Of a stretch of 64,000 bases of DNA, positions 10,173-18,374 are shown in pieces (the first letter of the stretch is position 1; each line of letters starts with the position of its first letter). Position numbers and translations under genes: made by a program. Below the pieces are notes generated by a model. It was not told the origin of the DNA and did not search any database. It was given only the letters and a program-made list of their open reading frames with translations. Origin of the DNA: Cellvibrionaceae bacterium (GTDB taxonomy: Bacteria; Pseudomonadota; Gammaproteobacteria; Pseudomonadales; Cellvibrionaceae); the NCBI GenBank assembly GCA_028281575.1, contig JANQJP010000089.1, forward strand, positions 36,737 through 100,736, given 5' to 3'.

Positions 10173-10451
10173 ATGACTTCCGATAGCGCCGAGCTAATTG
10201 GCCTCAAAAATTTGGGCATGGCGTCCGTCAATATTTTGCATGCGATTGGGATCAATTCATATAGCGACCTCTCAGAAGTCGGTGCCGTGGAAGCCTATTG
10301 CCGCATAAAAGCACGCGGAATTCATGTGTCGAAAGTTATGCTGTATGCCCTTCAAGGCGCGCTAATGGATGTCCATTGGAACGACCTGTCTCCCGAAATG
10401 AAGGCCCAACTGGTTGAAGAAGCTGAGCAACATTTACCCGAAGCACACTAG
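10173..10451 (+). CDS. TfoX C-terminal-domain protein
   Basis: 92 residues from ATG 10173 (GGAG 8 nt upstream; a GTG at 10158 is weaker). The sequence ELIGLKNLGMASVNILHAIG and VEAYCRIKARG is the helix-hairpin-helix-like TfoX_C domain. In Sxy/TfoX it follows an N-terminal domain missing here, so this is the stand-alone form whose role is not established. The TAG stop lies inside the CTAG at 10448-10451, which is also the left target-site copy of the mobile-looking element that follows. Confidence 0.85.
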   Translation: MTSDSAELIGLKNLGMASVNILHAIGINSYSDLSEVGAVEAYCRIKARGIHVSKVMLYALQGALMDVHWNDLSPEMKAQLVEEAEQHLPEAH

Positions 10452-10879
10452 AGCCTATTAACACTAATTAAATCACACCTGCTGGAAAGCCATTTTATTG
10501 CCAACCAGGCGTCGAGAGTAACGAACAGTTATTCTGCATGAACGACCGACACCGCAGTTGGCGATAAAATGGCACTAGCCCTCGACAATTGCTCCTCCAT
10601 GGTTCTACTCCACCACGTCCATGTGGCTATACGGTTGCGCATGAAAAGTCCTCACTCTGTGTTGCTCACATGGATGTGGGTAAGAGGCGAGAGCAGGATG
10701 CGGTAAGCTTTGCTCATCACTGATTTGGAACAACCACGAAAACGCCGGGAGCGTTTTTGCGCTTTAGCCCCGAAGGGGTGAGGCATAGGGATATGCCGAA
10801 AAAACTACGTTCTTCGCGCCTTAATTGAGGAGTTTTCATGCGCAACAGATGTGATTTAATTAAGTGTTAACAGCCCCTA
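10448..10879. repeat. Degenerate copy of the CTAG-targeting inverted-repeat element
   Basis: The left end reads CTAG then AGCCTATTAACACTAATTAA. The right end in reverse complement begins TTAG then GGGCTGTTAACACTTAATTA. These are the same termini as the 41.14 kb element with several mismatches, and about the same length. The inside is rich in palindromes: GCCATTTTATTGCCAAC near 10489 is mirrored by GTTGGCGATAAAATGGC near 10556. It shares AGGCGAGAGCAGG and TGGAACAACCAC with the 41 kb copy. It fills the whole gap between the TfoX_C gene and the Rieske gene. Confidence 0.7.
10838..10870 (+). CDS. Possible 10-residue leader ORF at the end of the repeat element
   Basis: ATG 10838 has a very good ribosome site (TTGAGGAG) and encodes MRNRCDLIKC, stopping at TAA 10868-10870. 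It overlaps the only in-frame start of the Rieske gene, GTG 10864. It may feed ribosomes to that start or may be chance. Confidence 0.25.
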   Translation: MRNRCDLIKC

Positions 10880-11205
10880 ACAAAGTCCTCCTTTGTTCTA
10901 CTGAAACATTCTCGGACCGGCGGGGAAAGGGCTTTGACGTAGACGGCGTCAAAATATTTATTGTTACCCTGGGCGGGAACTACTACGCCTACATTAACCG
11001 GTGCCCTCATCAAAACGTCCCTCTCGACTGGGATAATGACCAATTCCTGGATTGCGATGGTGAACTTGTTCAATGCGCCAGTCACGGGGCACAATTCGTC
11101 ATAGAATCGGGTGTATGTGTGGCCGGACCATGCACCGGCCAGCGACTCACAAAACTGGAGTTAAGTATCGTAAACGGCGATATTTTTGTGCACTGGCCCC
11201 AATAA
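10864..11205 (+). CDS. Rieske [2Fe-2S] ferredoxin-like protein
   Basis: 113 residues with both cluster-ligand boxes: NRCPHQNVPLDWD (Cys-x-His) and QCASHGAQFVIESG (Cys-x2-His). A GPCTGQRL stretch of the usual Pro-loop follows. Length and lack of other domains fit the small ferredoxin/NirD-like class, a soluble electron carrier. Its partner is not in the neighbourhood. The only possible start in frame is GTG 10864, right after a TAA and inside the right terminus of the repeat element, so the original N terminus may have been replaced by element sequence. No good RBS precedes the GTG itself. Confidence 0.85.
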   Translation: MLTAPNKVLLCSTETFSDRRGKGFDVDGVKIFIVTLGGNYYAYINRCPHQNVPLDWDNDQFLDCDGELVQCASHGAQFVIESGVCVAGPCTGQRLTKLELSIVNGDIFVHWPQ

Positions 11206-11431
11206 AGACTTACATGAGGAAAACGCGCAGAACTGATAAGCTTGGCTATTCTTAAGGTTTTGGAGCGCAAGCAAATACGCCAAAAAACGCTAGCCTAAGC
11301 CGCGCTTATCTGGTAGCTTGCACACCTTTTCAAAAACTGGGCTCAGATAGATCCCGGTTTTACGGATAGGTATGAGGCAGTTAGCTGGCTTGTACGTACA
11401 ATGAGGAACATCAATACGAGGCGTCGCATCA

Positions 11432-11872
11432 ATGCCCGATTCCAACGCAAATAATAGCTTCGCTCTTCGTGACTTTACGCCGTATCAGGAAAAGTCTGGA
11501 GAGGAGTACATGAACGCCGATCAAAAGCAGCACTTTAAAGAACTGCTCTACGCCTGGCGCAGAGAACTCATGGAAGAAGTTGATCGCACCGTTAGTCATA
11601 TGAAAGATGAGGCGGCAAACTTTCCCGACCCAGCCGATCGCGCCAGCCAAGAGGAAGAGTTCAGCCTGGAACTGCGCACTCGAGACAGGGAACGCAAGCT
11701 GATTAAAAAAATAGATAAAACCTTAGAGCTCGTTGAAACCGAGGACTACGGTTACTGTGACGCGTGCGGTGTCGAAATTGGGATTCGTCGACTGGAAGCG
11801 CGACCAACAGCCACCCTCTGCGTCGACTGTAAAACCCTGGACGAAATAAAAGAAAAACAAATTTTAGGTTGA
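11432..11872 (+). CDS. dksA: RNA polymerase-binding transcription factor DksA
   Basis: 146 residues, very close to E. coli Dks[13 protein letters not shown] leads into the coiled coil ([20 protein letters not shown]) with the acidic tip [15 protein letters not shown]. The four-Cys zinc finger CDAC...CVDC and [15 protein letters not shown] follow. It enters the secondary channel of RNA polymerase and works with ppGpp in the stringent response. It is followed by gluQRS, as in enterics and pseudomonads. Confidence 0.98.
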   Translation: MPDSNANNSFALRDFTPYQEKSGEEYMNADQKQHFKELLYAWRRELMEEVDRTVSHMKDEAANFPDPADRASQEEEFSLELRTRDRERKLIKKIDKTLELVETEDYGYCDACGVEIGIRRLEARPTATLCVDCKTLDEIKEKQILG

Positions 11873-11938
11873 TGTCGCAGCTCTGACCCCTGCGTCGGAG
11901 CTATCCCGCACACATGTCGACGCTGAGATTTAAAAAGC

Positions 11939-12883
11939 ATGCCTCGCCATGAACCCCTTTCTGCCTTATCTAAAAGCAACTCCGGCTACATAGGACGCTT
12001 CGCACCTTCGCCGTCTGGGCCCCTTCATTTCGGCTCGCTTGTCTGTGCGTTTGCGAGCTTTCTCGATGCCCGGTCGAATCATGGCCAGTGGCTTGTGCGC
12101 ATAGAAGACATCGACCCACCTAGAGAACAAACTGGTGCCGACCAACAGATACTGGAGAGCCTGCAGGCCCACCAACTCTACTGGGATTCCGATGTGCTCT
12201 ACCAAAGCAGCAAGTCTGCGCGTTACTGGGAAATTTTGGACCACCTTGATAGCCGCGGCTTGAGCTATGCCTGCAATTGTACCCGCCGCCGCTTAAATAA
12301 CTTGGGCGGACACTACGACGGGCATTGCCGAGTTAAAACTGTCGATCGAAGCCAACCTCATGCCATCCGGATAAATACTCAATTGGCATGCAAACAACTC
12401 CAGCGCGATCAGGCCTTGTCCTTTGTTGATTGTATTCAAGGAATCAGTGGCGAAGATTTTGGTGTGAGCGGCGATTTTATTATTCATCGCAAAGACGGAT
12501 TATTTGCCTACCAACTCGCTGTAAGTTGCGACGATGTGGACCAGCATATTACCCACGTTGTGCGCGGCAGCGACCTTCTGGAAACAACGGCAAAACAAAT
12601 TCTGATGATGTTATTACTCGGTGGTGAGGTACCGAGCTATGCGCACATACCGGTTGTGACCTCTGACGATGGCGCAAAACTAAGTAAACAAAATCATGCC
12701 CCGGCAATAGATAATTCGACACCGCTAACTAACCTATATAAAGCCTGCTTCGCGTTGGGCCTGCAGCCTTCAAAGACTATTCGCACTGTCGAACAATTAT
12801 TGGCATGGGCGATTAATGCATGGGATATTCGACACTGCCTGGCGCAACCGAGCATCAAAGAATGCGAGCTAGAGCAGCTTTGA
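11939..12883 (+). CDS. gluQRS: Glutamyl-Q tRNA(Asp) synthetase
   Basis: 314 residues, so it has only the catalytic half of a glutamyl-tRNA synthetase; there is no anticodon-binding domain. FAPSPSGPLHFGSL is the HIGH-type motif, KLSKQN the KMSKS-type motif, and YACNCTRRR plus DGHCR supply cysteines of the zinc site. The enzyme loads Glu onto the queuosine base of tRNA-Asp. It lies directly after dksA, its usual partner. Confidence 0.96.
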   Translation: MPRHEPLSALSKSNSGYIGRFAPSPSGPLHFGSLVCAFASFLDARSNHGQWLVRIEDIDPPREQTGADQQILESLQAHQLYWDSDVLYQSSKSARYWEILDHLDSRGLSYACNCTRRRLNNLGGHYDGHCRVKTVDRSQPHAIRINTQLACKQLQRDQALSFVDCIQGISGEDFGVSGDFIIHRKDGLFAYQLAVSCDDVDQHITHVVRGSDLLETTAKQILMMLLLGGEVPSYAHIPVVTSDDGAKLSKQNHAPAIDNSTPLTNLYKACFALGLQPSKTIRTVEQLLAWAINAWDIRHCLAQPSIKECELEQL

Positions 12884-12951
12884 ATAATTCAGAGGTGCTC
12901 TAGCTACTTTGCTGTAGAATGCCGTGTCCACAGAATTTTACTATCGCATCA

Positions 12952-13131
12952 ATGAGACGACAAAGCCCCCTGTTACTGCTTTTGCTAATTTTGTTTGTAT
13001 TCTCGCCCTCTTTATTTAACTGGGTTGTGAGTACAGACGGTGCCTGGTACCGACCCTATATTATCTGGTTTGGGATCGTCGTCATTTCTTATTTCATTCA
13101 GCGCAACTTGACTAAAAGTCATGACGTTTAG
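12952..13131 (+). CDS. Small membrane ORF overlapping cbrA (CbrX-like)
   Basis: 59 residues from ATG 12952 (or 70 from 12919; neither start has a clear RBS). There are two predicted membrane helices, about SPLLLLLLILFVFSPSLFNW and YIIWFGIVVISYFI, with a basic end. Its TAG stop overlaps the cbrA ATG by 11 nt, giving tight translational coupling. As I recall, pseudomonads have a short ORF called cbrX at the same place that couples to cbrA; I infer this is its positional equivalent. Confidence 0.7.
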   Translation: MRRQSPLLLLLLILFVFSPSLFNWVVSTDGAWYRPYIIWFGIVVISYFIQRNLTKSHDV

Positions 13132-16099
13132 CTTTTCTCAAGTCGGAATTATATGTGCCGCTTATCTCGGTATTTTGTTTGCTGTTGCGTATGCAACAGA
13201 AAAAGGCGTTGTTCCGAAAAAAATTGTTTCCCATCCACTTATCTATATATTTTCGCTCGGCATTTTCGCCAGTGCCTGGTCTTATTACGGTGTTATAGAT
13301 CTCGCTCGTCAATTTGGCTATGGTGCGCTCGCCTACTATATGGGCACCGGTGTATTGTTTTTATTTGCCCCAATCGCGCTCAAACCACTTATCGAACTCG
13401 CGCGTCGCTTTCAAATAAACAGCATGGCAGATTTGCTAACCTTTCGTTATCACAGCCATGAGGTCGGCGGACTCGTTACACTGTGCATGATTTTAGCGGT
13501 ATTGCCACTACTCGCATTGCAGGTTCAAGTCGTCGCCGACACCATACACCTGCTCACCTATAACCAAAGTATTCCAGTTGAAAGTGTTAAAGACTTCAGC
13601 ATTAGAGAACTCCTCGCCCTTATTTTTTGTGCAGTTGTCGCCTGTTTTACCCTGATTTTCGGGTCCAATCGCGAACACCACAAAGGCCTTATTACTGCGA
13701 TGGCGTTCGAGTCTATCGTAAAATTGCTCGGCCTCTTGGCCATCGGTGGATTTTCACTTTTTTATGTTTTTAATGGCTTCGACGATCTCGATCACTGGTT
13801 ACTCGCGAACCCCGAACATATTGAAAATTTGTATTTACCTCTGCGTGATTCTTCGTCACACATGCTGCTGCTGGTATTTCTTTCTACCGCCGTCGCAATG
13901 CCACATATTTTCCACATGACCGTTGTCGAAAACCCGGTAAAGCATGCAACTTATACCGTTAGCTGGGCCTTCCCACTTTTCCTGCTATTAATGGCACTGC
14001 CCATATTTCCAATTCTCTGGGCGGGGATAAAACTCGGTACAGATATTCCTGCGGAGTATTTTTCACTCGCCGTGCCACTCGCCAGCGGCAATGTTTTTTT
14101 AACGATCACCTCATTCGTTGCTGGACTGTCCGCCGCGACAGGTGCAATGGTCGCAATCGCCCTGGCAATTTCAACAATGGTGATGAATCACTGGATTCTA
14201 CCCGCAGCTTCATTGCGCACTAAAAAAGAAATTTATAGCCAGTTGGTAACGATGCGCAGAGTACTTATTGTGGTCGTTATCGCTATCGCCTACCTGTTTT
14301 ACACAGTCTTGGGCAATCGTTTTAGTCTGACCGACCTTGCGCTCACTTCATTTATTGCTGCCCTCCAACTATTCCCCGGCATTCTTTGCGTGGCCCACTG
14401 GTCAAGAGCCAACAGACGCGGCTTAGTCTCAGGGCTATTTGTCGGTATGGTGGTTTGGGCCATCGGCCTATTGTTACCTCTCTATATTGGCGAGCAAACG
14501 ATCGTCATACCTGGCATACCCATCTCGCTTGAAATCGGCGCGCGCCATTGGAGCGAAATCACGTTGTGGTCGCTCGGCCTTAACAGCCTCACATTTGTGC
14601 TCGTTTCTATAGTCACCCGACAATCGGACGAAGAGCGCTACAGTGCTGAGTTGTGCTCAGAAGATGAACTTAGCCATCCCATACGCATGGTATTGGATAT
14701 TCGTGAACCCCAAGAAATTGTCACTCGATTGGGGGAACGCATTGGTCTCAACACCGCCCAGCTCGAAGTAGATCGAGCCATCCAACAGCTGGGCATGGCG
14801 CCAAACGAGCGCCGCCCTTACGCGCTGCGAAGATTAAGAGACGAAATTGAAGCGAATTTATCAGGTCTACTCGGCATCTCTCTCGCCAGTGAGATTATGG
14901 ATACCACCGTGCCCTTACGCGTCCCAGAGGTCGAAGGCGCAACGGATATTAACCTTATCGAAGATCGGCTCACACATTACAAGGATCACTTATCCGGCCT
15001 TGCCGCAGAACTCGATAGCCTGCGCCTCTATCACCGGCGGACCCTCGAACAACTTCCGCTATCTGTTTGCTCGGTGGGTAAAGACAGAGAAGTCCTTATG
15101 TGGAACAGTGCGATGACCTATTTGAGCGGTATCCCAAGCGAACAGGTTACCGGTTCTCGCGTAGATGACATTTTAGAACCCTGGGGGCCTCTACTGTCAG
15201 GGTTTTTGGATTCGGAAAGACCCCACCAATACAAACAACCGATCGAAACCGCCGATACAACTCGCTGGATATCTCTGCATAAAGCGTCCATTCCCTCATC
15301 ACTCGAACATCAAATTGATGGGCAGGTCATTCTTCTGGAAGATGTTACCGAATTACAGCGCTTAGAGCGCGAACTGATACACACCGAGCGGCTGGCATCA
15401 GTGGGCCGGCTGGCGGCGGGCGTAGCACATGAAATAGGCAACCCCGTCACTGGCATCGACTGTCTCGCCCAGAATTTGCGTTACGAAAGCGACGACCCTG
15501 AAGTGGTGCAAGCAGCTGATCAAATACTTTCGCAAACCCAGCGAGTGAGCCGCATTGTGCAAAGTTTAGTGAGTTTTTCTCACGCGGGACGCAATAATCC
15601 CAGTGAACGTGGAAAAGTCATACTGCGAGACTGTGTACAGGAGTCCATGGATCTTTTGTCTTTGCAAAAAGAAAAGAATCAAGTGCGTTACGTTAACGAC
15701 GTACCCGAGCACGTTGAAGTGGTCGGTGATGACCAGAGGATTATTCAAATATTTATCAACCTACTTGCCAACGCCCGGGACGCGAGCCCCGCTGATACCA
15801 AAGTAAGTGTTACCGTCGAAAGCGCAGAACCGCGAGTCCGGATCGTAGTAACGGATGAGGGACCGGGTATCCCAAGCGATGCGCAAGGCCGAATATTCGA
15901 GCCCTTTTTCACCACCAAAGAGCCCGGCGAAGGCACGGGGTTGGGGCTTTCTATGGTCTACAGCATTGTTGAAGACCACCAGGGCAGCATCGAACTTATC
16001 AGTCCAGCGGATAAAGTGTTACAAAAAGGCACAAAATTTGTGATTAATTTGCCCAGTCCCCTTGCATCTGATGCCACGCTAGGTAACACTAGTAAATAG
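13121..16099 (+). CDS. cbrA: Sensor histidine kinase CbrA
   Basis: 992 residues. The first ~510 form a 12-13-helix transporter-like domain (SLC5/sodium-solute symporter fold), then a linker, a PAS domain at about 630-740 (LPLSVCSVGKDREVLMW) and the kinase core. The phospho-acceptor is His770 in GVAHEIGNPVTGID. The ATP-binding boxes are NLLANARDAS, DEGPGIP and GTGLGLSM. This architecture is specific to CbrA, which with CbrB controls carbon and nitrogen source use in pseudomonads. The setting dksA-gluQRS-cbrA-cbrB-pcnB matches Pseudomonas. Confidence 0.93.
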   Translation: MTFSFSQVGIICAAYLGILFAVAYATEKGVVPKKIVSHPLIYIFSLGIFASAWSYYGVIDLARQFGYGALAYYMGTGVLFLFAPIALKPLIELARRFQINSMADLLTFRYHSHEVGGLVTLCMILAVLPLLALQVQVVADTIHLLTYNQSIPVESVKDFSIRELLALIFCAVVACFTLIFGSNREHHKGLITAMAFESIVKLLGLLAIGGFSLFYVFNGFDDLDHWLLANPEHIENLYLPLRDSSSHMLLLVFLSTAVAMPHIFHMTVVENPVKHATYTVSWAFPLFLLLMALPIFPILWAGIKLGTDIPAEYFSLAVPLASGNVFLTITSFVAGLSAATGAMVAIALAISTMVMNHWILPAASLRTKKEIYSQLVTMRRVLIVVVIAIAYLFYTVLGNRFSLTDLALTSFIAALQLFPGILCVAHWSRANRRGLVSGLFVGMVVWAIGLLLPLYIGEQTIVIPGIPISLEIGARHWSEITLWSLGLNSLTFVLVSIVTRQSDEERYSAELCSEDELSHPIRMVLDIREPQEIVTRLGERIGLNTAQLEVDRAIQQLGMAPNERRPYALRRLRDEIEANLSGLLGISLASEIMDTTVPLRVPEVEGATDINLIEDRLTHYKDHLSGLAAELDSLRLYHRRTLEQLPLSVCSVGKDREVLMWNSAMTYLSGIPSEQVTGSRVDDILEPWGPLLSGFLDSERPHQYKQPIETADTTRWISLHKASIPSSLEHQIDGQVILLEDVTELQRLERELIHTERLASVGRLAAGVAHEIGNPVTGIDCLAQNLRYESDDPEVVQAADQILSQTQRVSRIVQSLVSFSHAGRNNPSERGKVILRDCVQESMDLLSLQKEKNQVRYVNDVPEHVEVVGDDQRIIQIFINLLANARDASPADTKVSVTVESAEPRVRIVVTDEGPGIPSDAQGRIFEPFFTTKEPGEGTGLGLSMVYSIVEDHQGSIELISPADKVLQKGTKFVINLPSPLASDATLGNTSK

Positions 16100-16206
16100 G
16101 CTCACGGTTGTGTTTCACCAACCAAAAAAGCGTAGACGCATATCCTATACAGACTGATTTCGGGTTGTTGATTCTTAATCCAGCCAGCGCGGAAACTTGA
16201 TCAATT

Positions 16207-17613
16207 ATGAGTAAAATTCTCATCGTCGAAGACGAAATAATCATTCGCACAGCGCTGCGAAAACTGCTCTCCCGCAACAAATATGACATCGTCGAAACCG
16301 GTTCCGTTGCCGAAGCCACCAAACAAAAAATCGATACTTTTGACCTGATTATTAGTGACCTGCGCCTACCTGGAGCCCCGGGAACAGACCTCATTAAACT
16401 CGCGGGCGAAGTCCCCGTGCTTATTATGACGAGCTACGCGAGCCTGCGCTCAGCGGTGGACTCGATGCGTATGGGAGCGGTTGATTACATCGCCAAGCCC
16501 TTTGATCACGATGAAATGATTGCTGCCGTTAAACGCGCGCTGGGTAAAGCCGCAAAATCCATCGCGGGCACCAAGAAAAAACTTCCCGAAAAAGATTCAC
16601 CTATAGAAGGCATGATCGGAAGCAGCGCAATTATGCGCGAGGTCTACGGCAAAATTCACAAAGTTGCCCCCACTTCAGCGACCGTATTGATCCTCGGTGA
16701 AACGGGTACGGGCAAAGAACTCGTTGCCACTGCGATTCACACGGAAAGTCCACGAAAAGAAAAACCTATTATTTCCGTGAATTGTGCAGCGATACCTGAA
16801 ACGCTAATTGAAGCGGAATTATTTGGTCACGAAAAAGGCGCGTTTACCGGAGCTGCGGCTAACCGTGAAGGACTCGTCGCCGCTGCAGACGGCGGCACCT
16901 TATTTTTGGACGAAATAGGCGAACTACCGCTCGAGGCACAGGCGCGATTATTGCGGGTATTGCAAGAAGGCGAAGTGCGGCCGATTGGTTCAACCGAGTC
17001 CCGTAAAGTCGACGTCAGGCTCGTCGCCGCAACCCATCGCGACTTGGGTAAACTCGCGCGCGAAGGAAAATTCCGGGAGGACCTGTACTTCAGAATTAAC
17101 GTTGTACAGCTGCGCCTTCCGCCATTGCGCGAACGCGGCAAAGACATCCTGCTACTTGCCGAAACATTTATAAAACGCTTTTGTACAGAAATGATGAGGC
17201 CTGCACTCGGTCTGACACCAGAAGCAATTCAAGCAATTACAACCTATCCCTGGCCAGGTAATATCAGGGAACTGGAAAATGCGATGCAGCGCTCTGTCAT
17301 CCTTTGTGACAGCGATGTAGAAATAGACCACACCCACCTGGCCATTGACCACGAGTTGGTGCGTGTCGACGAAGGCCTCCACCAAGTATCACCAAACGAC
17401 ACTGCAGATACGCCAACAAGCACCGAAAGCAATGACGACTTGTCGCTTGAGGACTATTTTCAGCGCTTTGTACTCGAACATCAGGATCATATGAGCGAAA
17501 CTGAACTTGCCAAAAAGCTCGGTGTGAGCCGCAAATGTCTTTGGGAAAGGCGCCAACGCTTGGGTATCCCCCGTCAAAAACCGACCCAGGGTAAAAAATC
17601 CAGCGCCTCCTAA
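16207..17613 (+). CDS. cbrB: Sigma54-dependent response regulator CbrB
   Basis: 468 residues with three domains in NtrC order. The receiver has phospho-acceptor Asp51 in [10 protein letters not shown]. The AAA+ domain has Walker A GETGTGKE near residue 164, the sigma54-contact loop GAFTGA near 211, and [20 protein letters not shown]. The Fis-type helix-turn-helix is [20 protein letters not shown] near the C terminus. It activates sigma54 promoters on signals from CbrA. A sigma54 promoter and a palindrome fitting a CbrB site lie just downstream, before the CrcZ-like RNA. Confidence 0.93.
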   Translation: MSKILIVEDEIIIRTALRKLLSRNKYDIVETGSVAEATKQKIDTFDLIISDLRLPGAPGTDLIKLAGEVPVLIMTSYASLRSAVDSMRMGAVDYIAKPFDHDEMIAAVKRALGKAAKSIAGTKKKLPEKDSPIEGMIGSSAIMREVYGKIHKVAPTSATVLILGETGTGKELVATAIHTESPRKEKPIISVNCAAIPETLIEAELFGHEKGAFTGAAANREGLVAAADGGTLFLDEIGELPLEAQARLLRVLQEGEVRPIGSTESRKVDVRLVAATHRDLGKLAREGKFREDLYFRINVVQLRLPPLRERGKDILLLAETFIKRFCTEMMRPALGLTPEAIQAITTYPWPGNIRELENAMQRSVILCDSDVEIDHTHLAIDHELVRVDEGLHQVSPNDTADTPTSTESNDDLSLEDYFQRFVLEHQDHMSETELAKKLGVSRKCLWERRQRLGIPRQKPTQGKKSSAS

Positions 17614-17823
17614 ATCTCCAACCAAAGGCTTAAACCAGTACTTATCTGCAGCAGTCTGAACACTGTAGCAAACGGTTTTTGATCGAGGAAAAGCCGCAGC
17701 TTATCGCTTACGCGAATACACTCCATCGTACTTTTGAACTTATCTTCCGGAAAGCACCCAAACGTTCAACAAGAGGCGTTTCACGCCACTCAAAGAAACA
17801 CGTCGTTTCCCCCGTTCTCATTG

Positions 17824-17850
17824 TGTTACCCAGTTCTCAAACTAGTAACA
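17824..17850 (+). promoter_or_regulatory. Candidate CbrB upstream activating site
   Basis: TGTTAC (17824-17829), 15 nt, GTAACA (17845-17850): a perfect 6-bp inverted repeat about 125-150 bp before the predicted start of the RNA, a normal enhancer distance. From memory the P. aeruginosa CbrB site is TGTTAC-N14-GTAACA; the spacer here is one base longer. A lone GTAACG half-site is at 17867. Confidence 0.55.
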
Positions 17851-17946
17851 AACTCCGGCACATAAAGTAACGAACCAACATAACTAAAGCGAATAAGAAT
17901 TACCGAAAACTCATCTAAGCCATTGTTTTTATTATGTTTTTAACTT

Positions 17947-17964
17947 GTGGCACAAGACCTGCTC
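17947..17964 (+). promoter_or_regulatory. Sigma54 promoter of the CrcZ-like RNA
   Basis: TGTGGCACAAGACCTGCT has the invariant GG (17949-17950) and GC (17961-17962) separated by exactly 10 nt. It fits TGGCAC-N5-TTGCW closely. The predicted start of transcription is about 17974. Confidence 0.8.
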
Positions 17965-17973
17965 TATTAAGCA

Positions 17974-18217
17974 GCATAATAAAAACAATAAAGAATAATA
18001 AGAAAAAACAACATAGCAAATAACAACAATAAATAATAAAAACAACTACAAAACGCTAATAACAACAAAAAACAATAATAAGAAATAACGCGATAAACTT
18101 ACTTGCGTTCCTTTGGAGAGGGCTTGCTATACAGCAACTAGCGAACACGGACGTTGCGATTGATAAAACATAAAAACCGAATTCTGCGGGAGGGCTGATG
18201 CTTTCCCGTTTTCGTTT
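17974..18217 (+). ncRNA. crcZ: CrcZ-like Hfq-titrating small RNA
   Basis: Predicted ~245-nt RNA between cbrB and pcnB, the exact location of crcZ in Pseudomonas. It starts at a sigma54 promoter and ends at a hairpin with a T-rich tail. From about 17977 to 18095 it is almost free of C/G blocks and carries at least ten AAnAAnAA motifs, counting overlaps (for example AACAATAA, AAGAATAA, AATAATAA, AACAACAA). These are the catabolite-activity motifs that bind the distal face of Hfq, with Crc, in pseudomonads. Expected role: made under CbrAB activation, it soaks up Hfq and relieves catabolite repression. No primary-sequence comparison was possible, so the identity rests on position, promoter and motif content. 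Nothing else gene-like is seen in 17614-18374. Confidence 0.75.
18186..18217 (+). terminator. Terminator of the CrcZ-like RNA
   Basis: GCGGGAGGGC, loop TGAT, GCTTTCCCGT form a 10-bp stem (three G-U pairs), followed by TTTCGTTTC. Confidence 0.7.
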
Positions 18218-18374
18218 CTGAACTTCCAAACCCCTTATTTTTCCCGGCTCCGGTTAGCGCCAAACTGTGTTAACATCTGCGACTTTGATTTATAGGCTGT
18301 CGCTCCATTTGACTCATTTCCTTCGACTTACTCATACATTTGCGAGCGCGCAGCGCTGGTTTCACTAGCGTACT

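Noticed and set aside
17679..17870. Open frame of 63 codons after cbrB
   Set aside because: No RBS; it covers the upstream palindrome of the RNA promoter and has no recognisable protein pattern.
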